Shown: one piece after another, positions 41,896 through 50,078 of the stretch
Position numbering within the stretch: the first letter of the stretch is position 1
How the letters are laid out: every line of letters begins with the position of its first letter
NCBI RefSeq assembly: GCF_023631325.1
Contig: NZ_JALQDG010000003.1
Coordinates: 62,001-126,000, forward strand
DNA from: Caballeronia sp. INDeC2
Lineage (GTDB): Bacteria; Pseudomonadota; Gammaproteobacteria; Burkholderiales; Burkholderiaceae
DNA length: 64,000 nucleotides
Direction of reading: 5' to 3'
Translations under genes and position numbers: made by a program
Notes under the pieces: generated by a model
Seen by the model: only the letters and a program-made list of their open reading frames with translations
What the model was told of the DNA's origin: nothing
The model's database searches: none

Positions 41896-41927
41896 CCCGC
41901 GAGGCCGATGACCGCCTGCCTCGCGGG
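41896..41927. terminator. Hairpin between convergent genes
   Basis: A perfect 9-bp stem (CCCGCGAGG 41896-41904 with CCTCGCGGG 41919-41927) and 14-base loop between dedA and the GlsB-like gene. There is no U-tract, so termination is only suggested by position. Confidence 0.45.
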
Positions 41928-41942
41928 CGCCGCGCAGCCGCT

Positions 41943-42203
41943 TTACGCGCGACGGAACAGGCGGATGATGAAAAGCAGCACCACCGCGCCGATGACGGCC
42001 GTGATCAGCGTGCCGAGAATGCCGCCGCCAAAAGAGAGGCCGAGCGTGCCGAAGATCCATCCGCCGATCACGCCGCCGACGATGCCGACGAGAATATCCA
42101 CGAGCACGCCGAAGCCGCTGCCGTTCATGATGAGACCGGCGAGCCAGCCGGCCACGCCGCCGATGATCAGACTGAGGATGATTCCGTGTTGCATGATTTG
42201 CAT
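41943..42203 (-). CDS. GlsB/YeaQ/YmgE-family stress membrane protein
   Basis: 86 aa from MQIMQHGIILSLIIGGVAG, preceded by AGGAG at good spacing. Three glycine-rich hydrophobic segments (IIGGVAGWLAGLIM, VGIVGGVIGGWIFGTLGL, LITAVIGAVVLLFIIRLF) define the transglycosylase-associated/GlsB family. These are small inner-membrane proteins induced by stress; the biochemical role is unknown. Confidence 0.88.
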   Translation of the reverse strand: MQIMQHGIILSLIIGGVAGWLAGLIMNGSGFGVLVDILVGIVGGVIGGWIFGTLGLSFGGGILGTLITAVIGAVVLLFIIRLFRRA

Positions 42204-42520
42204 GGGCTGAGACTCCTGTCGAATTGAGGGTTGCGGGATGCAGCGGAAACTGCGTCCGGGCGCGGGCAATGTAGCGGAAATGGCCGTGGCAAGGGCCGGT
42301 CAAATGTCAAGGATTGTCAATGTGGCCGAACGCCGATGCGCTACACGACGAGCGAGCACGGGCGCGGCCGTTTACGTCAAAAATTTAGAATGCCAAAGAG
42401 TTTGGTCGGCGGTTTATCGAAGTGTGTCGTTTAGGTCACTGAGGCAAATTTGTTTCTGTAATGTTTTATGCTGGCGGGATCGTGTTATTTCAAAGTTTGA
42501 GATTCGTATGTAGCGAGCGG
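42204..42520. other. 317-base intergenic region
   Basis: Between the GlsB-like gene and the possible small lipoprotein. No clear ORF. From 42375 to 42500 it becomes AT-rich (TCAAAAATTTAGAATG; AAATTTGTTTCTGTAATG; TTTTATGCT). A promoter for the plus-strand lipoprotein genes probably lies there, but no -35/-10 pair is convincing. Confidence 0.35.
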
Positions 42521-42640
42521 GTGCGCGCGGTGTGGGCAGTGTTGATCGCGCTGGCATTTGTCGCATTGGCGTCGGGCTGTGGCATTCTCCGATGCGGGGG
42601 AACGGCGGTGTACGGTGTGGCGATAAGCGTCTGCGCCTGA
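42521..42640 (+). CDS. Possible tiny lipoprotein
   Basis: 39 aa from GTG 42521; the frame is open from 42482. The sequence is a signal peptide, VRAVWAVLIALAFVALASGC, with a lipobox (LASGC, Cys20), then a 19-residue mature part with two more Cys (ILRCGG, ISVCA). The ribosome site is weak. Similar very short Cys/Gly lipoproteins occur in Burkholderiales as I recall. It stands 59 bases before the NlpD-like gene. Confidence 0.4.
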   Translation: MRAVWAVLIALAFVALASGCGILRCGGTAVYGVAISVCA

Positions 42641-42699
42641 TGAAAACGCCGCGCATACGGGCGCGGCCGGCGAGTTGAAAAAAGTTCAAGACGACAAGC

Positions 42700-43617
42700 A
42701 TGAGAAAGCTGCTGGTGATGCATAAGGAAGGATTCGGATCCGGCTCGCGCGGGGCGATCGCGGGCACGGCGCTCGCGATGGCGATGACGGCGGGTTTGAC
42801 AGGCTGTACGTCGACGCCGCGCACGCCCGCGCCGATCGTCGAAAATTCGGCGTTGAGCGCGCCGCCCGTGGTGCAAAGCACGTCGCCGGGCGTGACGCCG
42901 GCGCCGGTCGTGCCGCTCGGACCCACCGTTGCGGCGCCGGTCGAGCCGGGCTTCTATCGCGTGAAGCCGGGCGACACGCTCTACGGCATTTCACGCACCT
43001 TCAAGCAGAAGCCCGCCGATCTGGCCAAGTGGAACACGCTGCCGGAAAGCAGGCAGGTGAATGTCGGGCAGGTGCTGCGTGTCGCGCCGCCGGGGGCATC
43101 GGTGCCGGCTTCGACGAAGGCTTCGACAGCGGCGCAGCCTCCGCTTCTGCCGACGCCGGAGAAATCGGCGGCGCAGAAGTCCGCGGCCGACAAGCCCGTC
43201 GCGGCGAACGAAGAGCGTCCGTCCACGGTCAGCGCGACCGCGTCCAAGGGCACGTTCGTCTGGCCCGTCCACGGCGAAGTCGTGCGCAAGTTCGGCGCGA
43301 GCGGCAACAAGGGCATCGATATCGAAGGCAAGGTCGGGCAGCCGGTGAAGGCGGCGGCGTCGGGCAAGGTGGTGTATGCGGGCAGCGGCTTGCGTTCCTA
43401 CGGGCGCATGATCATCGTCAAGCACGGCAACGACTATCTGACCGCGTACGCCTACAACGAGAAGCTGCTCGTGAAGGAGGGCGACACCGTCAAGCAGGGC
43501 GCAACCATCGCGGACATGGGCACCGGGCCGAGCGGCACGCCGTCCTTGCATTTCGAAGTGAGAAAGTCGGGTGCCGCAGTCGACCCGATGCCGCTGCTCG
43601 GCGCGGCGGGCGGCTGA
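42700..43617 (+). CDS. nlpD: LysM/LytM lipoprotein, NlpD-like (probable amidase activator)
   Basis: 305 aa; an internal ATG at 42718 is an alternative start. Lipobox LTGC with Cys36. LysM domain at about 85-130 (YRVKPGDTLYGISRTF) binds peptidoglycan. Pro/Ala/Lys linker to about 180, then an M23/LytM domain. Zinc ligands are degenerate: NKGIDI lacks the first His, and TAYAYNE has Tyr where HxH begins, while LHFE remains. This matches NlpD, which activates AmiC-type amidases rather than cutting itself. It is unlinked here to surE or rpoS. Confidence 0.85.
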   Translation: MRKLLVMHKEGFGSGSRGAIAGTALAMAMTAGLTGCTSTPRTPAPIVENSALSAPPVVQSTSPGVTPAPVVPLGPTVAAPVEPGFYRVKPGDTLYGISRTFKQKPADLAKWNTLPESRQVNVGQVLRVAPPGASVPASTKASTAAQPPLLPTPEKSAAQKSAADKPVAANEERPSTVSATASKGTFVWPVHGEVVRKFGASGNKGIDIEGKVGQPVKAAASGKVVYAGSGLRSYGRMIIVKHGNDYLTAYAYNEKLLVKEGDTVKQGATIADMGTGPSGTPSLHFEVRKSGAAVDPMPLLGAAGG

Positions 43618-43642
43618 TCCGGTGCGTGCAGGAAGGGGATGG

Positions 43643-44206
43643 ATGGTGAAGAAGATCGTGATCGCCGCGCTGGCCGCGGCTTCGTTGACATCGCTGCTTT
43701 CGGGATGCGATCAGCAGCAGAGCGAGGAAGGGTTGAACAAGCTGAAGGCATTCTTCAACGCAGTGAAGCCGGATAACCTGTTGCTCAAGAACCTGCAGCC
43801 CGGCGTCACGACCGAGGCGCAGATCCGTGAACAGATGGGCGAGCCGGAGACCGAGCGCACCTTCACCGACGGCAGCAAGCGCCTCGAGTATCCGCGCGGG
43901 CCGGCGGGCACCAACACCTATATGGTCGATCTCGATCCGAACGGCCTCTTCGTCTCCGTGACGCAGGTGCTGACCGCGGAAAATTTCGCGAAGGTGCGGC
44001 CCGGCATGACGATGGACGAAGTGCGCAGACTCCTCGGCAAGCCGACCGAGATCGCGGAGTACCGGCTGAAGAAGGAGCGCGTCTGGAGCTGGCACTGGCT
44101 GGAAGACGGCGTGAATCAGGACGCGATGTTCAACGCGCACTTCGGTCCCGACGGCATCGTCGTGACGACGTCGCGCTCGGAAGCGATCCGCGGCGGTCAG
44201 CGCTGA
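43643..44206 (+). CDS. OmlA/SmpA-like (BamE-fold) lipoprotein
   Basis: 187 aa from MVKKIVIAALAAASLTSLL. Lipobox LLSGC, Cys22. Two tandem SmpA/OmlA-type repeats: LQPGVTTEAQIREQMGEP and VRPGMTMDEVRRLLGKPTE. BamE is a single such domain; this double form is probably a distinct outer-membrane lipoprotein. It begins 25 bases after the NlpD-like gene and is probably cotranscribed. Exact function unknown. Confidence 0.8.
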   Translation: MVKKIVIAALAAASLTSLLSGCDQQQSEEGLNKLKAFFNAVKPDNLLLKNLQPGVTTEAQIREQMGEPETERTFTDGSKRLEYPRGPAGTNTYMVDLDPNGLFVSVTQVLTAENFAKVRPGMTMDEVRRLLGKPTEIAEYRLKKERVWSWHWLEDGVNQDAMFNAHFGPDGIVVTTSRSEAIRGGQR

Positions 44207-44224
44207 CATCGGGATGTGCGAACG

Positions 44225-44611
44225 ATGAGCGATTCCGTCACCTTCGATACGCGTCTTCGTTTGATGGACGAGGCATCGCGTTATCGCGATCAGACGCCGC
44301 ACGATTCCGACGACAACGCGACCGCTCGCTGGGAGTGCAACAACGGTCATCGCTGGGACAACTCGCTGGGCGTCGCGCAAAACGTGCGCTGCATGAATTG
44401 CGCGGCCGAGCGGCTCGAACTCGAAACGAAGCGCCTGCGCGAAGTAGCGCGGGTGCGCGGCGGCGCGTTGCTCTCGCGACGCTATGTGGACGCCGCGACG
44501 CCGCTGCGCTGGCAATGCGCACACGGCCACGTATGGGAGGCGCGTGCCGACAAGGTGTCGCGTCGATGGTGCGCCGAATGCGCGCGGACGTTGCTGGCCG
44601 CTTTTCCCTGA
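44225..44611 (+). CDS. Tandem zinc-ribbon protein, function unknown
   Basis: 128 aa from MSDSVTFDTRLRLMDEAS. Two similar modules: WECNNGHRWDNS..RCMNC and WQCAHGHVWEAR..WCAEC. Each has C-x3-H spacing followed by C-x2-C, a probable zinc ribbon. The pattern resembles zinc-ribbon repeats next to restriction-like endonucleases, but no nuclease domain is present. It lies 18 bases after the OmlA-like gene and a strong terminator follows. Confidence 0.72.
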   Translation: MSDSVTFDTRLRLMDEASRYRDQTPHDSDDNATARWECNNGHRWDNSLGVAQNVRCMNCAAERLELETKRLREVARVRGGALLSRRYVDAATPLRWQCAHGHVWEARADKVSRRWCAECARTLLAAFP

Positions 44612-44979
44612 TTCTTTCTCGAATGCGGTCGAGTGCCTTCACAGCACGCGACGCTCTGCGACGTCCCGGACGCAGCAAAAGAAAAAGCCGGCGGCTGCCG
44701 GCTTTTGAGCTTCTTTGTCGGGGCGCTGGCCTTCTTCGCCTGCTACTCGCCACGTCGTTGATAAAAACTCGCGCTTTGGTTTTTGTTCTCGCGCTCTGCT
44801 TTTACCCGCTACGCGGTCGCGTGCCGCCCATCCTGTTCGTCGGTCTCTCAGCGCGTTTTACTACTTCCCCCCGTGCGCTGGAACAAGTATTGCCAAAGGC
44901 CATTCCTAAGAATGTACGTTCGCAAACACATGGGCGTTTGATAAGCCCATTGAGGGAAAGCCCTGAGTCGACGCGATGT
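44612..44979. other. 368-base intergenic region between convergent genes
   Basis: It contains the terminator at 44682-44706 and a weaker hairpin ATGGGC-N9-GCCCAT (44930-44950) near the end of the minus-strand gene. I see no coding sequence in the rest. Confidence 0.5.
44682..44706. terminator. Bidirectional intrinsic terminator
   Basis: AAAAAGCCGGC-GGCT-GCCGGCTTTT: a 7-bp GC stem (44686-44692 with 44697-44703), 4-base loop, A-tract before and T-tract after. It ends the nlpD-OmlA-zinc-ribbon transcript and could work for minus-strand transcripts. Confidence 0.9.
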
Positions 44980-45471
44980 TCAGCCCGTCGCCGACACCGC
45001 CTCCGCGCGTCCGACACCCGAGCGCATGTTCGCCGCGACGAGCGATTGCGTGACCATCCGCGCTTCCGCCTGAGCGATGTGTTCGAGCGTCGCGTCTTCC
45101 AGTTGCGCCGAGAACACGGCGAGCGCCGTGCAAAGACGCGCGTATTCTTCGGCGTCGAGCGTCCAGGCGGCGTCGGCGGAATGACGCGCATCCAGTTCGA
45201 CCAGCGCCTCGTGCGCGAGCGTGATGTCGTTCTCGAATTCCGGCGCGTGGCCGAGTTGGCACAGCTCTTCGGCAACCAGCATATGACGGCACAGCGTCAT
45301 GAAGAGCGGCTGCGAGCCGTGCCCGCGATGAAACGCGTCGAGCGCCGCGTAGCAACGCAGCAGCATCGCGTCGATCATCGGTTCGCGCGCCGCGCGGCTG
45401 TATGTCAGCGCGCGCAGCAGCGGCGACATCGCGGGACGGGCGGATTTCATGTTCGTCGATTTCTTCTTCAC
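44980..45471 (-). CDS. Conserved-type hypothetical protein
   Basis: 163 aa from a GTG at 45471 (VKKKSTNMKSARPAMSPLLR), chosen because GGGAG lies 7 bases upstream; an ATG seven codons later (45450) is possible. Mostly helical, with FHRGHGSQPLFMTLCRHMLV and DAEEYARLCTALAVFSAQLE. It resembles short proteins in Burkholderia often mislabelled as Fis-type regulators; I see no HTH. Function unknown. Confidence 0.65.
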   Translation of the reverse strand: MKKKSTNMKSARPAMSPLLRALTYSRAAREPMIDAMLLRCYAALDAFHRGHGSQPLFMTLCRHMLVAEELCQLGHAPEFENDITLAHEALVELDARHSADAAWTLDAEEYARLCTALAVFSAQLEDATLEHIAQAEARMVTQSLVAANMRSGVGRAEAVSATG

Positions 45472-45611
45472 GGCAATACTCCCGAAAGAGGTGTTCGCGC
45501 AGGCCGGACGGTTTCTGTGCGCCGGGACGCTGCATTCGCTTGATGCGTTTGGCGTGGGAAGCATCATCGCACCGGAGAATTAGCTGTGTCTTAAGGCGCG
45601 CGGCCGCTTGC

Positions 45612-46280
45612 TCAGGCGGCCGTCAGCGTTTCGCCGGACACGCGCACCCTCTGGCCGACCGCCACGCCCGGCGCGGCTTCGTAGTTGAAGCTGCGCACGC
45701 TGCCGTCGTTCATGCGGACCTGCACCTGATAGGTCGTCGCCTTGTGAACGACGTGTTCGATCTGGTTCCCCGCAAGCCCGCCGCCGATCGCGCCGATGAT
45801 CGTCGCCGCCGTGCGTCCGCGCCCATTGCCGATCTGCGTGCCCGCGAGCCCGCCGACCACCGCGCCGCCGATCGCGCCGATGCCGGTCGTCGGCTGCGCG
45901 GTCTGCACGGCGTTGACGGCCGTCACTTCGCCGGCGTACGGATCGTAGGCGGGCGCAGGGTTCGGCGTGTAGGACGTGCTGTCCTGAGCCGGCGCGGGCC
46001 TGTGCAGCGGCGTCGGATGATGTCCGCGCACGGCGCGCGGCAGCGATGCGGGTTGCTGAGCCGCCGCCGGCGACGCCTGCGCGACGGTCGCGGGCCTGGC
46101 CGTCTGGGCATCGACGAGCGGCGAAGCGGTGACCGTCGTGGCGGTCGCTTTCGACGACGGCAGAAGGCCCGTCATCGCCGCGACGCCGGTGCCGCACGCG
46201 ACGATGATCGACACAGCGGCTGCCGCGACGAGCGGATGAATGCGGGACGGCTTCGTTTGAATCTCGGGAACGGCGTTCAT
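45612..46280 (-). CDS. Glycine-zipper 2TM protein (Rick_17kDa/SlyB-like)
   Basis: 222 aa; AGGAG lies 8 bases before the ATG. One N-terminal membrane segment (about 17-38) without lipobox, a Pro/Ala/Gln-rich spacer, then the glycine zipper from about 130 to 175 (GIGAIGGAVVGGLAGTQIGN, IIGAIGGGLAGNQIE), and a beta-rich end. Such proteins sit in the envelope and respond to stress. Confidence 0.85.
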   Translation of the reverse strand: MNAVPEIQTKPSRIHPLVAAAAVSIIVACGTGVAAMTGLLPSSKATATTVTASPLVDAQTARPATVAQASPAAAQQPASLPRAVRGHHPTPLHRPAPAQDSTSYTPNPAPAYDPYAGEVTAVNAVQTAQPTTGIGAIGGAVVGGLAGTQIGNGRGRTAATIIGAIGGGLAGNQIEHVVHKATTYQVQVRMNDGSVRSFNYEAAPGVAVGQRVRVSGETLTAA

Positions 46281-46468
46281 GGCAGCGACTCCTGTGGGTG
46301 CCTGCCAGCTATAACGCCGCCTGGCTCAGGCGGTGCACGCGATTGCTGTGACATTTGTAAGCAAACGTCGCATCGCAAAGGGTTTTGATCCGGCCAAAGT
46401 GAATGCATATGTTGCTGATGTGTTGAAAAAAGCAACAGACGTATCAACTCACATCGAATGAGGTCGTC

Positions 46469-46902
46469 ATGAAATCCGCGTCGCTGCTTGCATCGTCTCT
46501 CGCGTTGTCACTCTTAATGGGAGCGAGCTACGGCCAGGACGGACCAGCCGACGCTCGCGAAGATCCAGAGCGTCATCTGATCGCGATCGGTCATCGCGAA
46601 ACGTCCGTGCCGTTCCGTATTTCGATGCAAACAACGATGTGGTCGGCTTTCGCGGGACCTTTGCACAAGGTGATCGATGCGGTCAAGGCGAAGACGAAGC
46701 ACCCGGATCTACGCGTGCGCGTCATTCCGGTGACGTCGCAGAACCGCATCTCGCTCGTGCAGAACGGCACCGTCGATCTCGAATGCGGCGTGACGACCAA
46801 TCTCGTGTCGCGGCAGAAACAGGTCGCGTTTTCCGAATCTTTCTTCGTCACGACGCGATGCAGAAGCTCTGCGCCGAGCCGAACGACAAGGCGTTCGAGT
46901 GA
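46469..46902 (+). pseudogene. gltI: Degraded glutamate/aspartate ABC substrate-binding protein gene
   Basis: An intact signal peptide (MKSASLLASSLALSLLMGAS) is followed by LIAIGHRETSVPF. The segment 46620-46675 matches GltI only if three single-base losses are allowed (YFDANNDVVGF appears in another frame). The frame is then regained for KVIDAVKAKTKHPDLRVRVI through QKQVAFSESFF. At about 46850 the gene jumps to its own C-terminus, AMQKLCAEPNDKAFE and stop, in a different frame. About 150 residues are missing. No gltJKL lies nearby. Confidence 0.85.
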
Positions 46903-46908
46903 CGATGC

Positions 46909-47463
46909 TTACTCGGCAAAGGGCAGCTCAGTCTGCCCTTCGGCGCGCATGCCGAAGGTGTTGAGCGTCATCGCGACGAGCGCGTAATAGCCCAGCAAGC
47001 CGACGAGGTTGACCACGACCGTATGACCGAAGCGCGCGACGGCGGCGTCGTACGTCGGATCGCTCACGCGCTTCGTTTCGTAGAGTTCGGTGGCGAAATC
47101 GAAGATGAGCTTGTCGTCCGCATCGGCGAAAGCCGGCGTCTGGCCGATGCGAAGGGCTTCGGCGATATCGGCGGGCAGGCCGGCATCGAGCGCGATCGGA
47201 TGATGGATGTGCCATTCCGCCTGCGAGCGCCAGCGCGCCGCCGTCACCAGAATCGCGAGCTCGGAAAGACGCAGTGGCAGGCCCGTCTTGTAGCGGCAGA
47301 ATGCGCCGAGTTTTTGCGCATTCTGCGCGAGTTCCGGGCTGAAAATCCAGCCGAGAAACGGGCCGTTGAGATTGCCGCGCGGGCCGCTCAGGATGTCGTG
47401 CAACACGGCTTTTTGTTCGTCGGATGCGGTCGCGGGCTGGAAGTCGGGAAGGCGTTTGCTCAT
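46909..47463 (-). CDS. Carboxymuconolactone decarboxylase-family protein
   Basis: 184 aa from MSKRLPDFQPATASDEQ. Helical CMD/AhpD-like fold: FLGWIFSPELAQNAQKLGAF, LRLSELAILVTAARWRSQ and EWHIHHPIALDAG. No CxxC redox pair is present, so peroxidase activity as in AhpD is not expected; it groups with decarboxylase-like members of unknown substrate. It follows the aminotransferase gene by 19 bases and ends 6 bases from the gltI remnant. Confidence 0.82.
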   Translation of the reverse strand: MSKRLPDFQPATASDEQKAVLHDILSGPRGNLNGPFLGWIFSPELAQNAQKLGAFCRYKTGLPLRLSELAILVTAARWRSQAEWHIHHPIALDAGLPADIAEALRIGQTPAFADADDKLIFDFATELYETKRVSDPTYDAAVARFGHTVVVNLVGLLGYYALVAMTLNTFGMRAEGQTELPFAE

Positions 47464-47482
47464 GTTCGTCTCATGTTCGTTC

Positions 47483-48814
47483 TCATGCGATAGCGGAAAG
47501 CGCGCCGTCGATTGCGTCGGAAAGCCGCTCCACGATCGTTTCGATCTGCTCGTTCGTCGTGATGAACGGCGGCGCGATGAGCACATGATCGCCGATCCGG
47601 CCATCGACGGTGCCGCCCATCGGATAGACCATGAGGCCGCGCTTCATCGCCTCGCTCTTGATGACGGCGTGCAGCTTGAGCTTTGGATCGAACGGCGTCT
47701 TGCTTTCGCGGTCCCGAACCAGCTCGACGCCGGTGAAAAGACCGCGGCCGCGCACGTCGCCGATAAACGGATGATTCGCATGACGCTCGCGCAATGCCGC
47801 GCGCAATTGCTCGCCGCGCGCTTTCACGTTGTCGAGCAGCTTGTCTTCGGCGATGACCCTTTGCACTTCGAGTGCAGCAGCGCAAGCCGTCGCGTGACCG
47901 ATATACGTGTGACCGTGCTGAAAGAAGCCGGAACCGCCGACGATCGCGTCGAAGATCTCGTTGCTGACGAGCGTCGCGCCGATCGGCTGATAGCCCGCGC
48001 CGAGACCCTTCGCGATCGCGAGAATATCGGGCGACACGCCGTCTTCCTCGCACGCGAACAGAAAGCCGGTGCGGCCCATACCGGACATGACTTCGTCCAA
48101 GATCAGCAGCACGCCGTACTTGTCGCAGACCGCGCGGATTTTGCGGAAGTATTGGCGCACCGGCGGCACCGCGCCCGCCGTCGCGCCCACGACCGTTTCC
48201 GCGACGAACGCCGCCACCGATTCCTCGCCGAGTTCGAGAATCTTCGCTTCGAGCTCGTCGGCGAGGCGTTGCGCGAAGGCTTCGTCGCTTTCGCCCGTCA
48301 ACTGCTCGCGGTAGGCGAAGCAGGGCGTGACGTGATGCGCTTCGATGAGCATCGGCAAGAACGGCTCGCGCCGCCATGCATTGCCGCCGATGGCCAGCGC
48401 GCCGAGCGTGTTGCCGTGATAGCTCTGCCGCCGCGCGATGAAATGCCGCCGTTGCGGCTGCCCTTTCTCGACGAAATACTGGCGCGCGAGTTTGAGCGCG
48501 GCTTCCATGGCTTCCGAACCGCCGGAGACGAAGTAAACGTGACCGAGATTTTTCGGCGCGGCTTCGACGAGCAAGTTCGCGAGCGCTTCGGCCGGCTGCG
48601 TCGTGAAGAACGATGTGTGCGCGTAGGGCAGTTGCTGCACCTGGCGCTGAATGGCGTCGATCACGCGCGGATGGCTGTGACCGAGACACGAGACGGCCGC
48701 GCCGCCGCATGCGTCGATATAGCGCTTGCCGGTCGAATCGACGATCTCGATGCCATTGCCGCGCACGGCGACGGGAAGTTTCGCGCGCGGCGCGCGGTGG
48801 AATACCGTGGACAT
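47483..48814 (-). CDS. Class III PLP-dependent aminotransferase
   Basis: 443 aa from MSTVFHRAPRAKLPVAVRGN; upstream in-frame codons overlap the regulator's region and are not conserved. Blocks: GSEAMEAALKLARQYF (phosphate binding), LILDEVMSGMGRTG (PLP-ring Asp), DILAIAKGLGAGYQPIGA (Schiff-base Lys). The substrate could be a beta-alanine, GABA or other omega-amino compound. Together with the CMD protein and the RpiR regulator it may form a small catabolic unit. Confidence 0.9.
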   Translation of the reverse strand: MSTVFHRAPRAKLPVAVRGNGIEIVDSTGKRYIDACGGAAVSCLGHSHPRVIDAIQRQVQQLPYAHTSFFTTQPAEALANLLVEAAPKNLGHVYFVSGGSEAMEAALKLARQYFVEKGQPQRRHFIARRQSYHGNTLGALAIGGNAWRREPFLPMLIEAHHVTPCFAYREQLTGESDEAFAQRLADELEAKILELGEESVAAFVAETVVGATAGAVPPVRQYFRKIRAVCDKYGVLLILDEVMSGMGRTGFLFACEEDGVSPDILAIAKGLGAGYQPIGATLVSNEIFDAIVGGSGFFQHGHTYIGHATACAAALEVQRVIAEDKLLDNVKARGEQLRAALRERHANHPFIGDVRGRGLFTGVELVRDRESKTPFDPKLKLHAVIKSEAMKRGLMVYPMGGTVDGRIGDHVLIAPPFITTNEQIETIVERLSDAIDGALSAIA

Positions 48815-48920
48815 GGTTTGTGCCTGATGAGTGCGCTCGCAACACGCGATGCTCGATTCTAACGCTTCAACAACATTTGTTGTCAGGTATGCGCGTGCCG
48901 ACAACGCATTGCGCGTTCGG

Positions 48921-49781
48921 CTAACTTGCCGCGTACGCGCCTTGCGAGTGCAGCGCGGCTTCGGCCCGCTCCAGATTCGCGACCGCGTCCTTGCCTTCGA
49001 GCGCAAGCAGATGCGCGACGAGCATCTCCGCCAGTGCCGACGCCGCGACGAGCGACGGAAAGAACGACGGCGATTCGTGCGAGAAGATCAGCGTGTGATC
49101 CGCATTCAACGCGATGGGCGACACGGCGCTGTCCGTGAGAGCGATGAGTTTCGCGCCGCGCTCGATCGCCGCCTGCGCGACACGCACCGCTTCGACGGAA
49201 TACGGCGCGAAGCTGACGACGACCGCGGCTTGCCGCTTCTCGATGCCGCGCAACTGCATCTCCAGCGTGCCGGCTTCGCCGTTAACGAGGCTCACGGATG
49301 GACGGAACAGGCGGTATCCGTATAGCAGGCTGAACGCGACGGGATAGCACGACCGAAAGCCCGCGACATGGACATGCGACGCTTTCTTCAAGGTCTTGGC
49401 CGCATCGACGACGCTCTGGGCGTTTTGCGCGAGCGTGAGATCGAGATTGTGCGATTGCGCTTGCGCGAGATCGCGGGTCAGGTGATTGCCGGCGCCGCTT
49501 TTGACGAGCGAACGGGCGCGCGTCGTCAGCGGTTCGGGGCACGTGCGCACACGGCTCACGAAGATTTCGCGCAGCTCGTTCCAGCCGGGAAAGCCGAGTT
49601 GTTGCGAGAGACGGACCATCGCAGCGGGCTGCACCTTCGCGCGTTCGGCGACCTTGCGCATCGAGAGGACGGCGACTTCGTCGGGATAGTCGAGGAGGAA
49701 CGCGGCGCCGGCCTGAAATTGCGGGCTCAGGTCGGGGAAACGATCGCGGATGGTCGTGGCGAGCTGGTCGAAGGTGGGCAC
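48921..49781 (-). CDS. RpiR/MurR-family transcriptional regulator
   Basis: 286 aa. HTH_6 domain (residues 1-80, MRKVAERAKVQPAAMVRLSQ) and a SIS sugar-phosphate-binding domain (about 125-265, with HVAGFRSCYPVAFSLLYGY and IALTDSAVSPIAL). It sits 106 bases before the aminotransferase gene in the same direction and probably controls it. The effector is probably a phosphosugar or related metabolite, unknown. Confidence 0.9.
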   Translation of the reverse strand: MPTFDQLATTIRDRFPDLSPQFQAGAAFLLDYPDEVAVLSMRKVAERAKVQPAAMVRLSQQLGFPGWNELREIFVSRVRTCPEPLTTRARSLVKSGAGNHLTRDLAQAQSHNLDLTLAQNAQSVVDAAKTLKKASHVHVAGFRSCYPVAFSLLYGYRLFRPSVSLVNGEAGTLEMQLRGIEKRQAAVVVSFAPYSVEAVRVAQAAIERGAKLIALTDSAVSPIALNADHTLIFSHESPSFFPSLVAASALAEMLVAHLLALEGKDAVANLERAEAALHSQGAYAAS

Positions 49782-49857
49782 GTTCGGGATGCTTGAGAAG
49801 CGGATGCGCTATTTAAGCATGAGGGCGGCGAGGAACAAGCGCGTAGGGAGAAAAGCA

Positions 49858-49890
49858 AAAAGCCGCTGTCCTTGTGGGACAGCGGCTTTT
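49858..49890. terminator. Intrinsic terminator next to tRNA-Met
   Basis: A perfect 13-bp stem, AAAAGCCGCTGTC / GACAGCGGCTTTT, with a 7-base loop (49871-49877). It lies 9 bases past the tRNA 3' end on the minus strand and will stop tRNA transcription. Confidence 0.92.
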
Positions 49891-49898
49891 CTTGAAGC

Positions 49899-49975
<77 letters not shown>

Positions 49976-50078
49976 GAAAGAAGACGAGATTATGGCGAGG
50001 GTCATACAGCCTGTCAAGCCCTTCCACGCAATTTCTTAAGAACCGCGTGGAAGGACAGAAGGGCCCGCGAAGCTGCGA

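Noticed and set aside
44930..44950. Terminator ATGGGC-N9-GCCCAT for the minus-strand hypothetical gene
   Set aside because: Stem of only six pairs and no U-tract.
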